64,000 nucleotides of DNA from Serratia surfactantfaciens (GTDB taxonomy: Bacteria; Pseudomonadota; Gammaproteobacteria; Enterobacterales; Enterobacteriaceae), in assembly GCF_001642805.2 (NCBI RefSeq), contig NZ_CP016948.1, positions 4,154,001-4,218,000 of the forward strand, given 5' to 3'. The notes beneath the pieces are model-generated. The model had not been told where the DNA came from and ran no database searches. It saw only the letters and a program-made list of their open reading frames with translations. The position numbers were made by a program, and so were the translations under genes. Of this stretch, positions 19,662 to 30,881 are shown piece after piece (the first letter of the stretch is position 1; every line of letters begins with the position of its first letter).

Positions 19662-20939
19662 TCACAATTTTGACAACATTTCGCGCGTCACCAGCACGAT
19701 GCCGCCTTCCGAGCGATAAAAACGCTTGCTGTCCTCATCGGCGTTTTCCCCGATCACCATGCCTTCCGGAATATGGCAGGCGCGGTCGATGATGCAGCGC
19801 CGCAGGCGGCAGGAACGGCCGACGTTCACGTCCGGCAACAATACGGTAGAGTCGATGGTGCAGAACGAGTTCACTCGCACACGCGGGAACAGCACCGAAT
19901 GCACCACCACCGATCCGGACACGATGCAGCCGCCGGACACCAGCGAGTTCATGGTCATGCCGTGGCTGCCGGAGCGATCCTGCACGAACTTGGCCGGTGG
20001 CAGCGGCTCCATGTGGGTGCGGATCGGCCAGGCGCGGTCATACATGTCCAGCTCCGGCGTCACCGACGCCAGATCGAGGTTAGCGCGCCAGTAGGCGTCC
20101 AGCGTACCCACGTCGCGCCAGTAAGGCGGCAGGTCGGGGTTGGACGTCACGCAGGACAAGGTAAACGGATGCGCCCACGCCGCCTGCTGCGCGGTGATTT
20201 TCGGGATCAGATCCTTGCCGAAATCGTGGCTGGAACCGGGGGTCGACATATCCTCTTCCAGCAATTGGAACAGATAGGCGGCATTAAAAATATAGATGCC
20301 CATGCTGGCCAGCGACATATCCGGGTTACCCGGCATCGCCGGTGGATCGGCGGGCTTTTCCAGAAACTCGATGATGCGGTCGCTTTCATCCACCTTCATC
20401 ACGCCGAATTCGCTGGCTTCGCTGCGCGGCACCGGCAGACAGGCCACGGTGCACTGAGCGCCCTTCTCGACGTGATCGATCAGCATGCGCGAGTAATCCA
20501 TCTTGTAGATGTGATCGCCCGCCAGGATCACCACGTATTCGGCTTCATAACGGCGAATGATGTCCAGGTTCTGGTACACCGCGTCGGCGGTGCCCTTGTA
20601 CCAATGTTCGGTGCTGAGGCGCTGCTGAGCCGGCAGCAGATCGACGAACTCATTCATCTCCTCGTTAAGGAACGACCAGCCGCGCTGAATGTGCTGCACC
20701 AGCGTGTGCGACTGGTATTGCGTGATCACGCCGATGCGGCGAATGCCGGAGTTCAGGCAGTTCGACAAGGCGAAATCGATGATGCGGAACTTGCCGCCAA
20801 AGTGGACGGCGGGCTTGGCGCGGGTGGAGGTCAAATCTTTCAGACGTGAGCCGCGGCCGCCGGCCAGGATCAGCGCTACGGATTTAATCGGCAGCTGGCG
20901 CGCCAACATCAGAGGGTCTTTATTTTCAAACCTAACCAT
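19662..20939 (-). CDS. glgC: Glucose-1-phosphate adenylyltransferase GlgC
   Basis: 425 residues (E. coli 431). It makes ADP-glucose from ATP and glucose-1-phosphate, the controlled step of bacterial glycogen synthesis, with fructose-1,6-bisphosphate as usual activator. The N-terminal nucleotidyltransferase signature [16 protein letters not shown] is present, followed by [16 protein letters not shown]. The C-terminal left-handed beta-helix repeats carry the allosteric region. It lies 15 bp after the glgX stop codon within the glg operon. Confidence 0.98.
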   Translation of the reverse strand: MVRFENKDPLMLARQLPIKSVALILAGGRGSRLKDLTSTRAKPAVHFGGKFRIIDFALSNCLNSGIRRIGVITQYQSHTLVQHIQRGWSFLNEEMNEFVDLLPAQQRLSTEHWYKGTADAVYQNLDIIRRYEAEYVVILAGDHIYKMDYSRMLIDHVEKGAQCTVACLPVPRSEASEFGVMKVDESDRIIEFLEKPADPPAMPGNPDMSLASMGIYIFNAAYLFQLLEEDMSTPGSSHDFGKDLIPKITAQQAAWAHPFTLSCVTSNPDLPPYWRDVGTLDAYWRANLDLASVTPELDMYDRAWPIRTHMEPLPPAKFVQDRSGSHGMTMNSLVSGGCIVSGSVVVHSVLFPRVRVNSFCTIDSTVLLPDVNVGRSCRLRRCIIDRACHIPEGMVIGENADEDSKRFYRSEGGIVLVTREMLSKL

Positions 20940-20954
20940 AGCGGACTCCTTTTA

Positions 20955-22937
20955 TTATTTCTGTACCAGTACGCAAACCGAGCGCGCGGCCTGGTGCCAG
21001 GCGGGTAATACCGCCCGTGAGTCTTCCTGAGTGAACGGGGCGACAACCTGCCAATCGCCTTCCGGCAGCCTCATCTCCGTCGTTTGCGGCGTGGCGTTGA
21101 CCAGCACCAACCAGCGCTGCGACAGCAGGATCTGCATGAGCAGCTCGCCCTGCTCCCACTGCTGCGCGTCGAGCGGCTGGCCTTGCGCGTTCAGCCACTG
21201 CACGCTGCCGTCATCCTGCCGCCACCAGCGATCCTGCTGCAGAGCGGGGATCTGGCGGCGCAGCGCGATCAGCGCCGCGACGTAATCGGTCAGCGCATCG
21301 TCCGCCGTGGCCCAATCGAGCCAGGTGGTGGCGTTGTCCTGACAATAGGCGTTGTTGTTCCCCTGCTGGCTGTGTCCCTGTTCATCGCCGGCCAGCAGCA
21401 TCGGCGTGCCCTGGGACAACAACAGCGTGGCGAGCATCGCCCGCTGGCTGGCCCTGCGGCGTTGCACAATGGCGTCATCGGCGACCAGGCCTTCCACGCC
21501 GTGGTTGTTGCTGAAATTGCGATCGCTGCCGTCGCGGTTGCCTTCGCCGTTCAGCTGGTTGTGTTTCTCGTTGAAGCTGACCACGTCTTGCAGAGTAAAA
21601 CCGTCATGGGCGGTCAGCATGTTGACGGTGGCGTAAGGCGCTCGCCCGCGCTGATCGTACAGATCGCTGGAAGCGGCAAAACGCCGGGCGAATTGGCCGA
21701 GCGATACGCCGTTCTGCAGCCAGAAGCGGCGCATGTCATCGCGGTAATGGTCGTTCCATTCGGCGAAACGCCCGGGAAACGCCCCCACCTGATAACCGCC
21801 GGGGCCAACATCCCAGGGTTCGGCGATCAGCTTGCAGCGCGACAGCAGGTCGTCCGCCAGCATCGCCTGAAACAGCGGCGCATCGCGATCGAACCCCGGG
21901 GTGCGGCCCAGCACGCTGCCCAGATCGAAGCGGAAGCCGTCAATGTGACACTCGCGCACCCAAAAATGCAGGCAATCCATCACCCAGGCCACGCCCTGCG
22001 GCTGATCCAACCGCAGGGTGTTGCCGCAGCCGGTGTCGTTGACGTAGTCCCCTTCGGGCGTCAGCCAGTAGTAGCCCTGGTTATCGATGCCGCTCAGCGA
22101 CAGCATCGGCCCATCCCTGTCCAGCTCGGCGCTGTGGTTGAACACCACGTCGAGGATCACCTCGATGCCGGCTTTGTGCAGCGCCTTGACCGCATCGCGC
22201 AATTCGTTCAGCGGCGTGCCGTCGGTGCTCAGGCTGGCGTAGCGGTTGTCTGGCGCATAGGGCGCCAGCACGTTATAGCCCCAGTAATTGATCAGCCCCA
22301 GCCGCTGCAGACGCGGTTCGGAGGTATGCTGTTGCACCGGCAACAGTTCCAGCGCGGTGATGCCGAGGCGTTTGAAGTGGGCGATCATCACCGGATGCCC
22401 CAGCGCGGCGAAGCTGCCGCGCAGCGCCGGCGGGATTTTCGGGTGCAGCAGGGTCAGGCCGCGCACATGCGCCTCGTAAATCACCGTCTGCCCCCAGGGC
22501 GTGGCGGGCGGGCGGTCGTCCTGCCAGTCATACTGTTCGTCCACCACCACGCATTTCGGCATCAGCTCGGCGCTGTCGTGCGGATCCGGCTGCTCGTAAC
22601 CGCCGTGCAGGTGCGGGTGGTCCGCCACCGGCCCTTCCACCGCGCGTGCGGCCGGATCGAGCGCCAGCTTGTTGGGGTTGAAACGCTGCCCGTTCGCCGG
22701 GTCAAACGGGCCATAGACCCGGTAGCCATAACGCTGCCCCGGTTTGCCGCCCGGCAGATAGCCATGCCAGATGTCGCCGCTACGCGCCGGCAGCGGCAGG
22801 CGCACTTCGCGCTGCTGGCCGTCGAACAGGCACAGTTCCACCCGCTCGGCATGCGACGAGTACAGGGTAAAATTGATGCCTTCGCCGTCGTAATGCGCGC
22901 CCAGCGGCGCGGCGAGGCCAGCCGTCAGCTCGGTCAT
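20955..22937 (-). CDS. glgX: Glycogen debranching enzyme GlgX
   Basis: A GH13 isoamylase-type enzyme of 660 residues (E. coli 657). It hydrolyses alpha-1,6 links of the short limit branches left by GlgP, releasing maltotetraose-type chains that MalQ and MalP can use. An N-terminal CBM48 domain precedes the barrel. GH13 motifs: [23 protein letters not shown] with the nucleophile Asp, LIAEPWDVG with the acid Glu, and LTAHDGFTL. The start overlaps the glgB stop codon by 4 bp (ATGA), showing translational coupling. Confidence 0.97.
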   Translation of the reverse strand: MTELTAGLAAPLGAHYDGEGINFTLYSSHAERVELCLFDGQQREVRLPLPARSGDIWHGYLPGGKPGQRYGYRVYGPFDPANGQRFNPNKLALDPAARAVEGPVADHPHLHGGYEQPDPHDSAELMPKCVVVDEQYDWQDDRPPATPWGQTVIYEAHVRGLTLLHPKIPPALRGSFAALGHPVMIAHFKRLGITALELLPVQQHTSEPRLQRLGLINYWGYNVLAPYAPDNRYASLSTDGTPLNELRDAVKALHKAGIEVILDVVFNHSAELDRDGPMLSLSGIDNQGYYWLTPEGDYVNDTGCGNTLRLDQPQGVAWVMDCLHFWVRECHIDGFRFDLGSVLGRTPGFDRDAPLFQAMLADDLLSRCKLIAEPWDVGPGGYQVGAFPGRFAEWNDHYRDDMRRFWLQNGVSLGQFARRFAASSDLYDQRGRAPYATVNMLTAHDGFTLQDVVSFNEKHNQLNGEGNRDGSDRNFSNNHGVEGLVADDAIVQRRRASQRAMLATLLLSQGTPMLLAGDEQGHSQQGNNNAYCQDNATTWLDWATADDALTDYVAALIALRRQIPALQQDRWWRQDDGSVQWLNAQGQPLDAQQWEQGELLMQILLSQRWLVLVNATPQTTEMRLPEGDWQVVAPFTQEDSRAVLPAWHQAARSVCVLVQK

Positions 22938-25120
22938 GGCGCCTCCCGCAGCAGATAAATGGTCGACAATGGCGGCAACGTCACGCTGATAGAGAAATCG
23001 CGCCCATGGCTGCCGACCGTTTCGGAAGAGACCCGCCCCTGATTGCCGGCGTTGCTGCCGTGATAGTGGTGCGAATCGGTATTGAGGATCTCGCGATAGT
23101 CACCGGCGCGGGAAATGCCGATGCGGTAGCGATAGCGCGGCACCGGGGTAAAGTTGCTGATGGCGATCAGCTCATTGCCCTGCGAGTCGTAGCGCGCAAA
23201 GGCGAACACCGAGTTGTCGTGATCGTCGACCACCAGCCACTCGAAGCCATCCGGGAAGTAGTCGCGCTCATACAGCGGCGCCTGCTGCCGGTAGCAGTGG
23301 TTCAGATCGCGCACCAGCCGCTGCACGCCGTTATGCCAGTTATCCAGCCCTTCCAATAAATGCCAGTCTAGGCTGGTATCGAAATTCCACTCGCGCCCCT
23401 GCGCGAATTCGCAGCCCATAAACAACAGCTTTTTACCCGGATGCGCCCACATAAAACCGTAATAGGCGCGCAGGTTGGCGAACTTCTGCCAGGCGTCGCC
23501 CGGCATGCGGTCGAGGATCGATTTTTTACCGTGCACCACTTCATCGTGCGATATCGGCAGCACGAAGTTCTCGGTATAGGCGTACAGCATGCCGAAGGTC
23601 ATCTGGTTGTGGTGATACTTGCGGTGTACCGGATCGCACTTCATGTAATTGAGCGTGTCGTGCATCCAGCCGAGGTTCCATTTGTAGTGGAACCCCAGGC
23701 CGTTGGCGTCCGGCGGCAAGGTGACGCCGGGATAGTCGGTGGATTCCTCTGCCAGGGTCACCGCCCCCGGCTGCGCCTTGCCGAGGGTCTGATTGGTGTA
23801 ACGCAGGAAGGCAATCGCCTCCAGGTTCTCGTTGCCGCCGTAATAATTCGGCACCCACTCGCCGTCGGCGCGGCTGTAGTCGCGATAGATCATCGACGCC
23901 ACCGCATCGACCCGCAGCGCGTCGATACCGAAGCGCTCCAGCCAATACAGCGCGTTGCCCGCCAGGTAGTTGCGCACCTCGTGGCGGCCGTAGTTGTAGA
24001 TCAGCGTATTCCAGTCCTGATGGAAGCCTTCGCGCGGATCGGCGTATTCGTACAGCGCGGTGCCGTCGAAATTCGCCAGGCCGTAGGCGTCGCTGGGGAA
24101 GTGCCCAGGCACCCAGTCGAGGATCACGTTGATGCCCGCCTGGTGCGCCGCCGCCACAAACGCCCTGAAGTCGGCCGGCGTGCCGAAGCGCCGGGTCGGC
24201 GCATACAGCCCCAGCGGCTGATAGCCCCAGCTGCCGTCGAATGGATGCTCGTTGACCGGCAGCAGCTCGATATGGGTGAACCCCATGTCCTTCACGTAGT
24301 CGATAAGCTGCACCGCCAGCTCTCCGTAGCTGAGCCAGAAGTGGTTGTCGGTGTGACGGCGCCATGAGCCGAGATGTACCTCGTAGATGGCGATCGGCTG
24401 GTCAAAATCGTTGGCGCGGCGGCGCGCCTGCGTCGACGGCACCACCTCCGGCAGCGGCGCCACCAGCGACGCGGTGTCCGGGCGCATCTGCGCCTCGAAG
24501 GCGTAAGGATCGGCTTTCAGCTGGGTGTTGCCGTAGCAATCGACGATTTCATATTTGTACAGCTGGCCGGCCCGTACGCCGGGCAAGAACAGTTCCCAGA
24601 TGCCGTTCTCGCGCCGCAGACGCATCGGATGGCGACGGCCGTCCCAGAAGTTGAATTCACCCACTACTGAGACGCGCTGGGCGTTGGGCGCCCAGACCGC
24701 AAAGCTGACGCCGTCGACGCCATCCAGAGTAACAAGATGGGCGCCCAAGCGTTCGTAAGGACGCAGGTGCGTGCCCTCGGCCAGCAGCCAGCTGTCGATG
24801 TCCTGCAGCAGCGGGCCGAACCGGTAGGGATCGTCGACGATCTGTTGATGATCGCGCCAGCTGACCTGCAGCTGATAGCGGAAAGGATTTTTGCGCCGCG
24901 GCACCACGGCGCTGAAGAAACCGCGCGGATCGTCGCAGTTCAGCTGCGCCAGCCGCCGGCCGGTTTGCTGCTCCACCAGCCAGACTTCGCTGGCGTCCGG
25001 CAGCAGCGCCCGCACCTGCAGACCGTTATCGGTCGCATGCATGCCAAGCAGAGCGAAGGGATCGGCGTAATGGCCGGCGATGATCTGATCAATCACGTCA
25101 CGATCGGGAAGTACAGGCAT
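22934..25120 (-). CDS. glgB: 1,4-alpha-glucan branching enzyme GlgB
   Basis: A GH13 branching enzyme. The ATG at 25120, preceded by AAGGAAG, gives 728 residues, exactly the E. coli length; the longer open frame upstream is rejected. It creates alpha-1,6 branches in glycogen. An N-terminal CBM48 region contains the phrase [20 protein letters not shown]. Catalytic motifs are [27 protein letters not shown] (nucleophile Asp), [11 protein letters not shown] (acid Glu) and [12 protein letters not shown]. It is first in the glgBXCAP operon, about 440 bp from the asd stop codon. Confidence 0.98.
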   Translation of the reverse strand: MPVLPDRDVIDQIIAGHYADPFALLGMHATDNGLQVRALLPDASEVWLVEQQTGRRLAQLNCDDPRGFFSAVVPRRKNPFRYQLQVSWRDHQQIVDDPYRFGPLLQDIDSWLLAEGTHLRPYERLGAHLVTLDGVDGVSFAVWAPNAQRVSVVGEFNFWDGRRHPMRLRRENGIWELFLPGVRAGQLYKYEIVDCYGNTQLKADPYAFEAQMRPDTASLVAPLPEVVPSTQARRRANDFDQPIAIYEVHLGSWRRHTDNHFWLSYGELAVQLIDYVKDMGFTHIELLPVNEHPFDGSWGYQPLGLYAPTRRFGTPADFRAFVAAAHQAGINVILDWVPGHFPSDAYGLANFDGTALYEYADPREGFHQDWNTLIYNYGRHEVRNYLAGNALYWLERFGIDALRVDAVASMIYRDYSRADGEWVPNYYGGNENLEAIAFLRYTNQTLGKAQPGAVTLAEESTDYPGVTLPPDANGLGFHYKWNLGWMHDTLNYMKCDPVHRKYHHNQMTFGMLYAYTENFVLPISHDEVVHGKKSILDRMPGDAWQKFANLRAYYGFMWAHPGKKLLFMGCEFAQGREWNFDTSLDWHLLEGLDNWHNGVQRLVRDLNHCYRQQAPLYERDYFPDGFEWLVVDDHDNSVFAFARYDSQGNELIAISNFTPVPRYRYRIGISRAGDYREILNTDSHHYHGSNAGNQGRVSSETVGSHGRDFSISVTLPPLSTIYLLREAP

Positions 25121-25526
25121 AGTCTTCTTCCTTAGATTAACAGCATGATCTAAGCACGGCTTGTTGGTTAATCCTTGGCCGTTTTGGTCATCATGCAATG
25201 CATTCGGTATCTAAAGCGTGATTGCGGTCGGTTATTGACCAATCTTTACTCTGCCGACCTGAATTTCGCTCTTTATGCTTATTTTTTGAAATATTTCAGT
25301 CATGGTGAAAAATTGCTCGCCAATGCGTTAAGCATAGCCAATGTCTGTTAAAAACTGCTCAGCATTGCTCAGGAAAATTCTTCATTAAGAAAACTGCCAG
25401 CCCGATAGCACGTGCCTGCGGCGGCCGACGAGGAGAGATGCGGGGTGCAGCCCATGGAAGCAGGGCTTGCGATGACCTTGCCCGACGTGGGGCGTGGCGA
25501 ACAAAAAAGCGGAAAATGAGGCTTTA
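25121..25526. promoter_or_regulatory. Leader and promoter region of the glg operon
   Basis: No gene recognised. The half nearer glgB (25200-25400) is AT-rich and must contain the glg promoter(s). It includes TGAAATATTTCA at 25287-25298 and repeated TTGCTC/GCTCAG words at 25310-25372. The half nearer asd (25400-25500) is GC-rich with short self-complementary stretches (for example AGCCC/GGGCT around 25449-25468) but no frame or recognisable RNA. Confidence 0.4.
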
Positions 25527-25550
25527 GGGGGCCGAACGCGGTCAGCCCCC
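25527..25550 (-). terminator. Terminator after asd
   Basis: On the minus strand GGGGGCTG pairs with CGGCCCCC (8 bp with one G-T pair), with an 8-nt loop, followed by TAAAGCCTCATTTT. It lies 14 bp after the asd stop codon, so it is a likely but imperfect terminator. Confidence 0.55.
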
Positions 25551-25563
25551 GGGAAGTACAGGT

Positions 25564-26667
25564 TTACAGCAGGATGCGCAGCATGCGGCGCAGCGGCTCA
25601 GCCGCGCCCCACAGCAACTGGTCGCCCACGGTGAACGCCGACAGGTACTCCGGCCCCATATTCAGCTTGCGCAGACGACCGACCGGCGTATTCAGCGTGC
25701 CGGTGACCGCCGCAGGCGTCAGTTCGCGCATGGTCAGCTCGCGATCGTTCGGGATCACGCGTACCCAGTCGTTGTGCGTCGCCAGCATCTGCTCGATTTC
25801 CGGCAGCGACACGTCCTTTTTCAACTTCAGGGTGAACGCCTGGCTGTGGCAGCGCAGCGCGCCGACGCGCACGCACAGGCCATCGACCGGGATCACGCTG
25901 CCGGTGTTCAGAATTTTGTTGGTTTCCGCCTGGCCTTTCCACTCTTCGCGGCTTTGGCCGTTGTCGAGCTGCTTGTCGATCCACGGGATCAGGCTGCCGG
26001 CCAACGGCACGCCGAAATTATCGGTCGGCAGTTTGCCGCTGCGGGTGGCCTCGGTCACCTTGCGTTCGATATCCAGAATCGCGGAGGCCGGATCCTGCAG
26101 CTCTTTTGCCACGTCGGCGTGCAGCATGCCCATTTGGGTCAGCAGTTCGCGCATGTGGCGCGCGCCGCCGCCGGAGGCCGCCTGGTAGGTGGCGACCGAC
26201 GCCCACTCCACCAGATCGTTGGCGAACAGGCCGCCGAGCGACATCAGCATCAGGCTGACGGTGCAGTTGCCGCCGACGAAGGTTTTGATGCCTTTGTCCA
26301 GGCCCTGCTGAATCACCGCGTGGTTGACCGGATCCAGGATAATGATGGCATCGTCCTGCATGCGCAGCGAAGAGGCCGCGTCGATCCAGTAACCCTGCCA
26401 ACCGCTGGCGCGCAGCTTAGGATAAACTTCGTTGGTATAATCGCCGCCCTGACAGGTAATAATGATATCGAGCGCGCTCAGCGCGTCGACGTCATACGCA
26501 TCCTGCAGCGTGCCCTGCTGGCCGCCGAAGGCCGGCGCGGCGGAACCGTGCTGCGAGGTGGAGAAAAAGACCGGGCGAATGGCGTCGAAATCGCGCTCTT
26601 CCGTCATGCGCTGCATGAGAACCGAGCCAACCATTCCGCGCCAACCGATGAAACCAACGTTTTTCAT
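25564..26667 (-). CDS. asd: Aspartate-semialdehyde dehydrogenase Asd
   Basis: 367 residues, identical in length to E. coli Asd. It reduces aspartyl phosphate with NADPH to aspartate semialdehyde, the branch point to lysine/diaminopimelate, threonine and methionine. The N-terminal nucleotide fold is [15 protein letters not shown], the catalytic nucleophile is Cys135 in GGNCTVSLM, and the substrate segment is [10 protein letters not shown]. It is monocistronic, between glgB and divergent yhgN, as in E. coli. Confidence 0.98.
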   Translation of the reverse strand: MKNVGFIGWRGMVGSVLMQRMTEERDFDAIRPVFFSTSQHGSAAPAFGGQQGTLQDAYDVDALSALDIIITCQGGDYTNEVYPKLRASGWQGYWIDAASSLRMQDDAIIILDPVNHAVIQQGLDKGIKTFVGGNCTVSLMLMSLGGLFANDLVEWASVATYQAASGGGARHMRELLTQMGMLHADVAKELQDPASAILDIERKVTEATRSGKLPTDNFGVPLAGSLIPWIDKQLDNGQSREEWKGQAETNKILNTGSVIPVDGLCVRVGALRCHSQAFTLKLKKDVSLPEIEQMLATHNDWVRVIPNDRELTMRELTPAAVTGTLNTPVGRLRKLNMGPEYLSAFTVGDQLLWGAAEPLRRMLRILL

Positions 26668-26859
26668 AATATCTGTGTCCCGCCCGGATAAGGGCTTATT
26701 AGGTGATAACGAGTTGTGTGCAATATCTCCTCACCTTACAAAATGTCGGCGCGGGCGCAAAGTGAATTTATTCGATGGCTGAGGATTTCTCAGCAATCCT
26801 TCTTATAGGCAAGGACGCGGCCGAAAAGGCCGAGGTGTTTTCCCGATCACGAGGTCACC

Positions 26860-27453
26860 ATGACAGAGATGATTTCCGCTACGGTATTGCTGTTTTTAAT
26901 TATGGATCCGCTGGGCAATCTGCCGATTTTCATGTCGGTGCTCAAGCACCTGGAGCCGCGCCGCCGCCGGGTGGTGCTGATCCGCGAGCTGCTGATCGCC
27001 CTGTTGCTGATGCTGATCTTCCTGTTCGCCGGCGAGAAAATTCTGGCGTTCCTCAACCTGCGCACCGAAACCGTCTCCATTTCCGGCGGCATCATCCTGT
27101 TTCTGATCGCCATCAAGATGATTTTCCCTTCGCAGGAGGGGAACAGCTCCGGGCTGTCCGCCGGCGAGGAGCCGTTCCTGGTGCCGCTGGCGATCCCACT
27201 GGTGGCCGGGCCATCGATTCTGGCGGCGCTGATGCTGCTGTCGCACCAGTATCCGCATCAGCTGCCGCATCTGGTGGCGGCGCTGTTGATCGCCTGGGGC
27301 CTCTCCGCGGCTATTTTGCTGATGTCGAACCTGTTCCTGCGCCTGCTGGGCAGCAAGGGCGTCAGCGCGCTGGAGCGGTTGATGGGGCTGATTCTGGTGA
27401 TGCTGTCGACCCAGATGTTCCTGGATGGCGTGCGGGCTTACATGAAGCTGTAG
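26860..27453 (+). CDS. yhgN: MarC-family inner membrane protein YhgN
   Basis: 197 residues, equal to E. coli YhgN. It is a MarC/UPF0056 integral membrane protein with about six hydrophobic helices (first MISATVLLFLIMDPLGNLPIF, last LMGLILVMLSTQMFLDG). Paired conserved loops are present (MDPLGNLPIF and VPLAIPLVAGPSILAAL). The family has no established transport substrate; despite the name, MarC proteins are not proven multidrug efflux pumps. It is divergent from asd, about 190 bp away. Confidence 0.95.
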   Translation: MTEMISATVLLFLIMDPLGNLPIFMSVLKHLEPRRRRVVLIRELLIALLLMLIFLFAGEKILAFLNLRTETVSISGGIILFLIAIKMIFPSQEGNSSGLSAGEEPFLVPLAIPLVAGPSILAALMLLSHQYPHQLPHLVAALLIAWGLSAAILLMSNLFLRLLGSKGVSALERLMGLILVMLSTQMFLDGVRAYMKL

Positions 27454-27483
27454 GCGCCTGGCGGCGCCGACAACGGCCCGCGC

Positions 27484-28011
27484 TTAGCGGGCGGTAACGC
27501 GGCGAATATAGGCGAGCGTATCGGCGACCACGCCGTCCAGCGGCTGGTTGATGTCGATCGCTTGCACATCCGGCTCCTGCTCGCCCGGCTCTTCCAGCGT
27601 GGCGAACTGGGAAATCAACATCTGCGGCTTGAAGAAATGGCCCTTGCGTTGCTTCAGACGCTCCTCAATCACCGACTGATCGCCTTTCAGATACAGGAAA
27701 TGCAGGTTGAGATTGCCGTCGCGCAGGCGATCGCGATAGCTTTTCTTCAGCGCCGAGCACACCAGCAGCGACACGTCGTTGGTGCGCTGCATGGCGAAGA
27801 TGGCGTCGTTCAGGGCCGCCAGCCACGGCGCGCGATCGTTGTCGTCCAACGCATGCCCGGAGGACATTTTGATGATGTTGGCGCGCGGGTGCAGGTAGTC
27901 GCCATCCAGCATGGCGGCGTTGGCCTCGTGAGCGACGGCGCTGGCCACGGCGGATTTGCCGCTGCCGGAAACGCCCATCAAAACAAATACGTGATGCTGC
28001 GGATTACTCAT
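27484..28011 (-). CDS. gntK: Gluconokinase GntK
   Basis: The ATG at 28011 gives 175 residues, the E. coli GntK length, and has AAGGG at proper spacing; upstream in-frame starts are rejected. It phosphorylates D-gluconate to 6-phosphogluconate for the Entner-Doudoroff and pentose phosphate routes. P-loop GVSGSGKS is at residues 13-20; the family phrases LDGDYLHP and VCSALKKSYRD follow. It lies 87 bp downstream of gntT on the same strand, so the two probably form an operon under GntR. Confidence 0.97.
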   Translation of the reverse strand: MSNPQHHVFVLMGVSGSGKSAVASAVAHEANAAMLDGDYLHPRANIIKMSSGHALDDNDRAPWLAALNDAIFAMQRTNDVSLLVCSALKKSYRDRLRDGNLNLHFLYLKGDQSVIEERLKQRKGHFFKPQMLISQFATLEEPGEQEPDVQAIDINQPLDGVVADTLAYIRRVTAR

Positions 28012-28098
28012 AATCATGCCCTTATGGGAACTGGCGCGAGCGCGCCAAACGCGTCCCAACTGATAAACGCCGACGCCCCGCAGGGCGCCGGATAAAGA

Positions 28099-29415
28099 TT
28101 ATACAACCGTCGCCAACAGCAGGCAGCCCACCAGGCCGCACACCGAGATGATGGTTTCCAGCACCGACCAGGATTTGATGGTTTCCATGATGCTCAGGTT
28201 GAAATACTCCTTGAACAGCCAGAAGCCCGGATCGTTAACGTGCGAGAAGATGACGCTGCCGGAACCGACCGCAATCACCATCAGCTCAGGGCTGACGCCG
28301 GTAGTGGCGATAAGCGGCGCCACGATGCCACCGGCGGTGATCGCCGCCACAGTGGCGGAACCCAGCGCCAGACGCAGCGCAGCGGCGATCGACCAGGCCA
28401 TCAGAATCGGCGAAACGTTGCTGCCTTCCATCAGGCCGGCGATGTACTGCTCGACGCCGCTGTCCACCAGCACCTGTTTGAAAGCGCCGCCGCCGCCGAT
28501 GATCAACAGCATCATGGCGATGATTTTAATCGAGTCGGTGATGGTGCCCATCACTTCATCCATGGTGCGGCCACGGTTCAGGCCAAAGGTGAAGATGGCG
28601 ATCAGTACGGCGATCAGGGTCGCCATCACCGGGTCGCCGAAGAACTCGGCGAAGCGCAGCAGGCTATGGCCCTTCGGCAGCACCATTTCAGCGACCGCGC
28701 GCAGCGCCATCAGGATCACCGGCACCAGCGACGTGGCGACGCTGACGCCAAAGCTCGGCATCTCTGCATCGGTAAAGGTTTTCGGGTTGTACAGGCCTTC
28801 CGGTACCGGTTTGTCGATGCCTTTCAGGAAGCGGGCATAGACCGGGCCGGCCAGAATAACCGTCGGGATCGCCAGCAGCGTGCCGTACAGCAGGGTTTTA
28901 CCCATGTCGGCATGGAAGATGGTGGCAATGGCCGTCGGGCCCGGGTGCGGCGGCAGGAAACCGTGGGTCACCGACAGCGCGGCGGCCATCGGCACGCCGA
29001 CGTACAGCAGCGGAATGCGTGCAGAGGCGGCGATGGTGAATACCAGCGGCAGCAACAGCACGAAGCCCACTTCGTAGAACAGCGCGAAGCCGACGGTGAA
29101 ACCGGTCAGCACCACCGCCCATTGAATGTGTTTTCTGCCGAACTTGTCGATCAGCGTGGTGGCGATGCGCTGCGCGCCGCCGCAGTCCGCCAGCAGCTTG
29201 CCGAGCATGGCGCCGAAGCCCATGATCAGCGCCAGGCTGCCCAGCGTGCCGCCCACACCGGCCTTGATGGAACCGATGACCTTATCGACCGGCATACCCT
29301 GTGCAATCCCGACCGCCAGAGCAACCAGAACCAGAGAGATAAAGCCGTTCAGCTTGAAGCGGATCATCAGCAGCAGCAGCAGCGCTACGCCGCCTGCAAC
29401 AATCACTAATGGCAT
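28099..29415 (-). CDS. gntT: High-affinity gluconate:H+ symporter GntT
   Basis: 438 residues, the same length as E. coli GntT and similar along its whole length, for example the N-terminus MPLVIVAGGVALLLLLMIRF and the loop HGFLPPHPGPTAIATIF. It is a GntP-family inner-membrane permease with about 12-14 helices importing gluconate. E. coli pairs gntK with gntU; here the neighbour is closest to GntT. A double GntR operator lies about 150 bp upstream of its start, so repression without gluconate is expected. Confidence 0.95.
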   Translation of the reverse strand: MPLVIVAGGVALLLLLMIRFKLNGFISLVLVALAVGIAQGMPVDKVIGSIKAGVGGTLGSLALIMGFGAMLGKLLADCGGAQRIATTLIDKFGRKHIQWAVVLTGFTVGFALFYEVGFVLLLPLVFTIAASARIPLLYVGVPMAAALSVTHGFLPPHPGPTAIATIFHADMGKTLLYGTLLAIPTVILAGPVYARFLKGIDKPVPEGLYNPKTFTDAEMPSFGVSVATSLVPVILMALRAVAEMVLPKGHSLLRFAEFFGDPVMATLIAVLIAIFTFGLNRGRTMDEVMGTITDSIKIIAMMLLIIGGGGAFKQVLVDSGVEQYIAGLMEGSNVSPILMAWSIAAALRLALGSATVAAITAGGIVAPLIATTGVSPELMVIAVGSGSVIFSHVNDPGFWLFKEYFNLSIMETIKSWSVLETIISVCGLVGCLLLATVV

Positions 29416-29567
29416 AATTTTTCTCCAACCTTTTATCGCGACTCTCTTTACGATAGGCGTAAAGCGTGCGGTTGTTTTATTTTTAGGCTCTTTCCCGGTG
29501 TTTAAGAAGAGCTGTAGGTGTTGTTAAGTCAGAGGTTCAGTCTTGCAGCAAGGTGACCGCACGCTCA

Positions 29568-29597
29568 TTGTTACCGGTATCATGATACCGGTAACAA
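29568..29597. promoter_or_regulatory. Double GntR operator upstream of gntT
   Basis: A perfect 30-bp palindrome (arms 29568-29582 and 29583-29597). It contains two overlapping copies of the gluconate operator type: TTGTTACCGGTATCAT at 29568-29583 and ATGATACCGGTAACAA at 29582-29597. The 340-bp gap it sits in holds no gene. A further GC hairpin (CAGCGCGC/GCGCGCTG, near 29697-29718) lies next to the gntR stop codon. Confidence 0.8.
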
Positions 29598-29755
29598 CAT
29601 AATCCTCGGAACCGGGTAAACGGCTAAAATTCGCGTTCTGGGACAGAGATCAAACTTATGCCGGCAACGAGCAGCGGGCTTACAGGCGGGATAACCAGCG
29701 CGCCTTAGAGCGCGCTGCAAAAAGAAAGAGAGTTAAAACAGAGCGTTAAAATGTC

Positions 29756-30751
29756 TCAGATGCTGCCGCCGGGGATCACGGTGAAACCGACGTCCACCAT
29801 GCGCGGGCACACCGTTTCGCCGCGCAGCCGGGCCAGCAGACGCTCGGCGCCGATCTGGCCCATGCGTTCGCGCGGCGTCAGCACGCTGGCCAACTTCGGC
29901 ACCATCACCTGGCCGATGTCATGGCCGTGGAAACCGGCAATCGCCATGTCCTGCGGGATCGACAGCCCCTGCCGCTGGCACTCGAAGGCCGCGCCGATCG
30001 CCAGGTCATCGTTGGTGCAGAAGATACTGTCGATCTGCGGGTAGTCGCGCTGCGCCTGGCGCAGCAGCTCGCCGCCGGCGGAATAGGAAGAAGAGCGGGC
30101 GGTCATGATGCTGTACGGCTCCAGGCCGGATTCACGCATCGCCTGCTCATACCCCTGCTGTTTGATGATCGTACGCTCATCCTGACGGGCGCCGAAATAG
30201 ACCACGTGGCGGTGGCCGTGCGCGATGATCTGCTGGGTCATCTGGCGCGCCGCTTCGAAGTTGTTGAAGCCCACCGCCAGATCGATGCACGGCGAAACGC
30301 AGTCCATCAGCTCCACCACCGGAATGCCCGCCACCTCGATCATTTTCAGGGTGCGCGCCGTGTGATGGCGCTCGGACAGGATCAGGCCGTCGATATTGTA
30401 AGAAAGCAGCGAGGTCAGACGCTCTTCTTCGCGCTCCGGCAGATAGCCGTAGTGCGCCAGCATGGTCTGGTAGTTGTGCGCGTCGGTCACGCTTTCGATG
30501 CCGCGCAGCACTTCGGCGAACACCTGGTTGGTCAGCGATGGCAACAGCACGCCAATCGCCCGGCTGGTGGCGTTGGAGAGAATGTCCGGCGCGCGGTTGG
30601 GGATGTAACCCAGCTCATCCAGCGCGACGGCGATTTTTTGCTGCAGGGGAGCGGAAACCTGGTCGGGATTGCGCAGATAACGGCTCACCGTCATCTTGGT
30701 CACGCCCACCTTGTCCGCCACATCCTGGAGTACCGGCCGTTTTTTCTTCAT
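29756..30751 (-). CDS. gntR: LacI-family gluconate repressor GntR
   Basis: The ATG at 30751 gives 331 residues, as in E. coli; the open frame extends further up without homology. A LacI-type helix-turn-helix is at residues 7-26 (LQDVADKVGVTKMTVSRYL), followed by the hinge and a periplasmic-binding-protein-like effector domain that senses gluconate. It represses gntT/gntK and Entner-Doudoroff genes. It lies upstream of gntT in the same orientation, with its own terminator-promoter gap. Confidence 0.97.
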   Translation of the reverse strand: MKKKRPVLQDVADKVGVTKMTVSRYLRNPDQVSAPLQQKIAVALDELGYIPNRAPDILSNATSRAIGVLLPSLTNQVFAEVLRGIESVTDAHNYQTMLAHYGYLPEREEERLTSLLSYNIDGLILSERHHTARTLKMIEVAGIPVVELMDCVSPCIDLAVGFNNFEAARQMTQQIIAHGHRHVVYFGARQDERTIIKQQGYEQAMRESGLEPYSIMTARSSSYSAGGELLRQAQRDYPQIDSIFCTNDDLAIGAAFECQRQGLSIPQDMAIAGFHGHDIGQVMVPKLASVLTPRERMGQIGAERLLARLRGETVCPRMVDVGFTVIPGGSI

Positions 30752-30837
30752 TATCAATGAACTGACTAACCGTGAATGGGCAGCCATTTTAGCAAAAAAA
30801 ACGGCGGGCCGATATTGTCGGTTATGCGACGGCCAAC

Positions 30838-30866
30838 GCAAAAAGGGCTCACATCGTGAGCCCTTG
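30838..30866 (-). terminator. Terminator after yhhW
   Basis: A perfect 10-bp stem (AAGGGCTCAC at 30843-30852, GTGAGCCCTT at 30856-30865) with a 3-nt loop. On the minus strand it is followed by a run of T. It lies 16 bp after the yhhW stop codon. Confidence 0.88.
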
Positions 30867-30881
30867 ATATTTACCGCTAAA

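Noticed and set aside
25400..25500. GC-rich, self-complementary stretch between glgB and asd considered as an sRNA
   Set aside because: No recognisable RNA core, promoter or dedicated terminator beyond the asd hairpin; kept only as a note in the gap description.
26775..27497. 240-codon plus-strand frame overlapping yhgN in another phase
   Set aside because: yhgN (26860-27453) is membrane-protein-like and matches the family length; the overlapping frame is Arg/Gly/Ala-rich.
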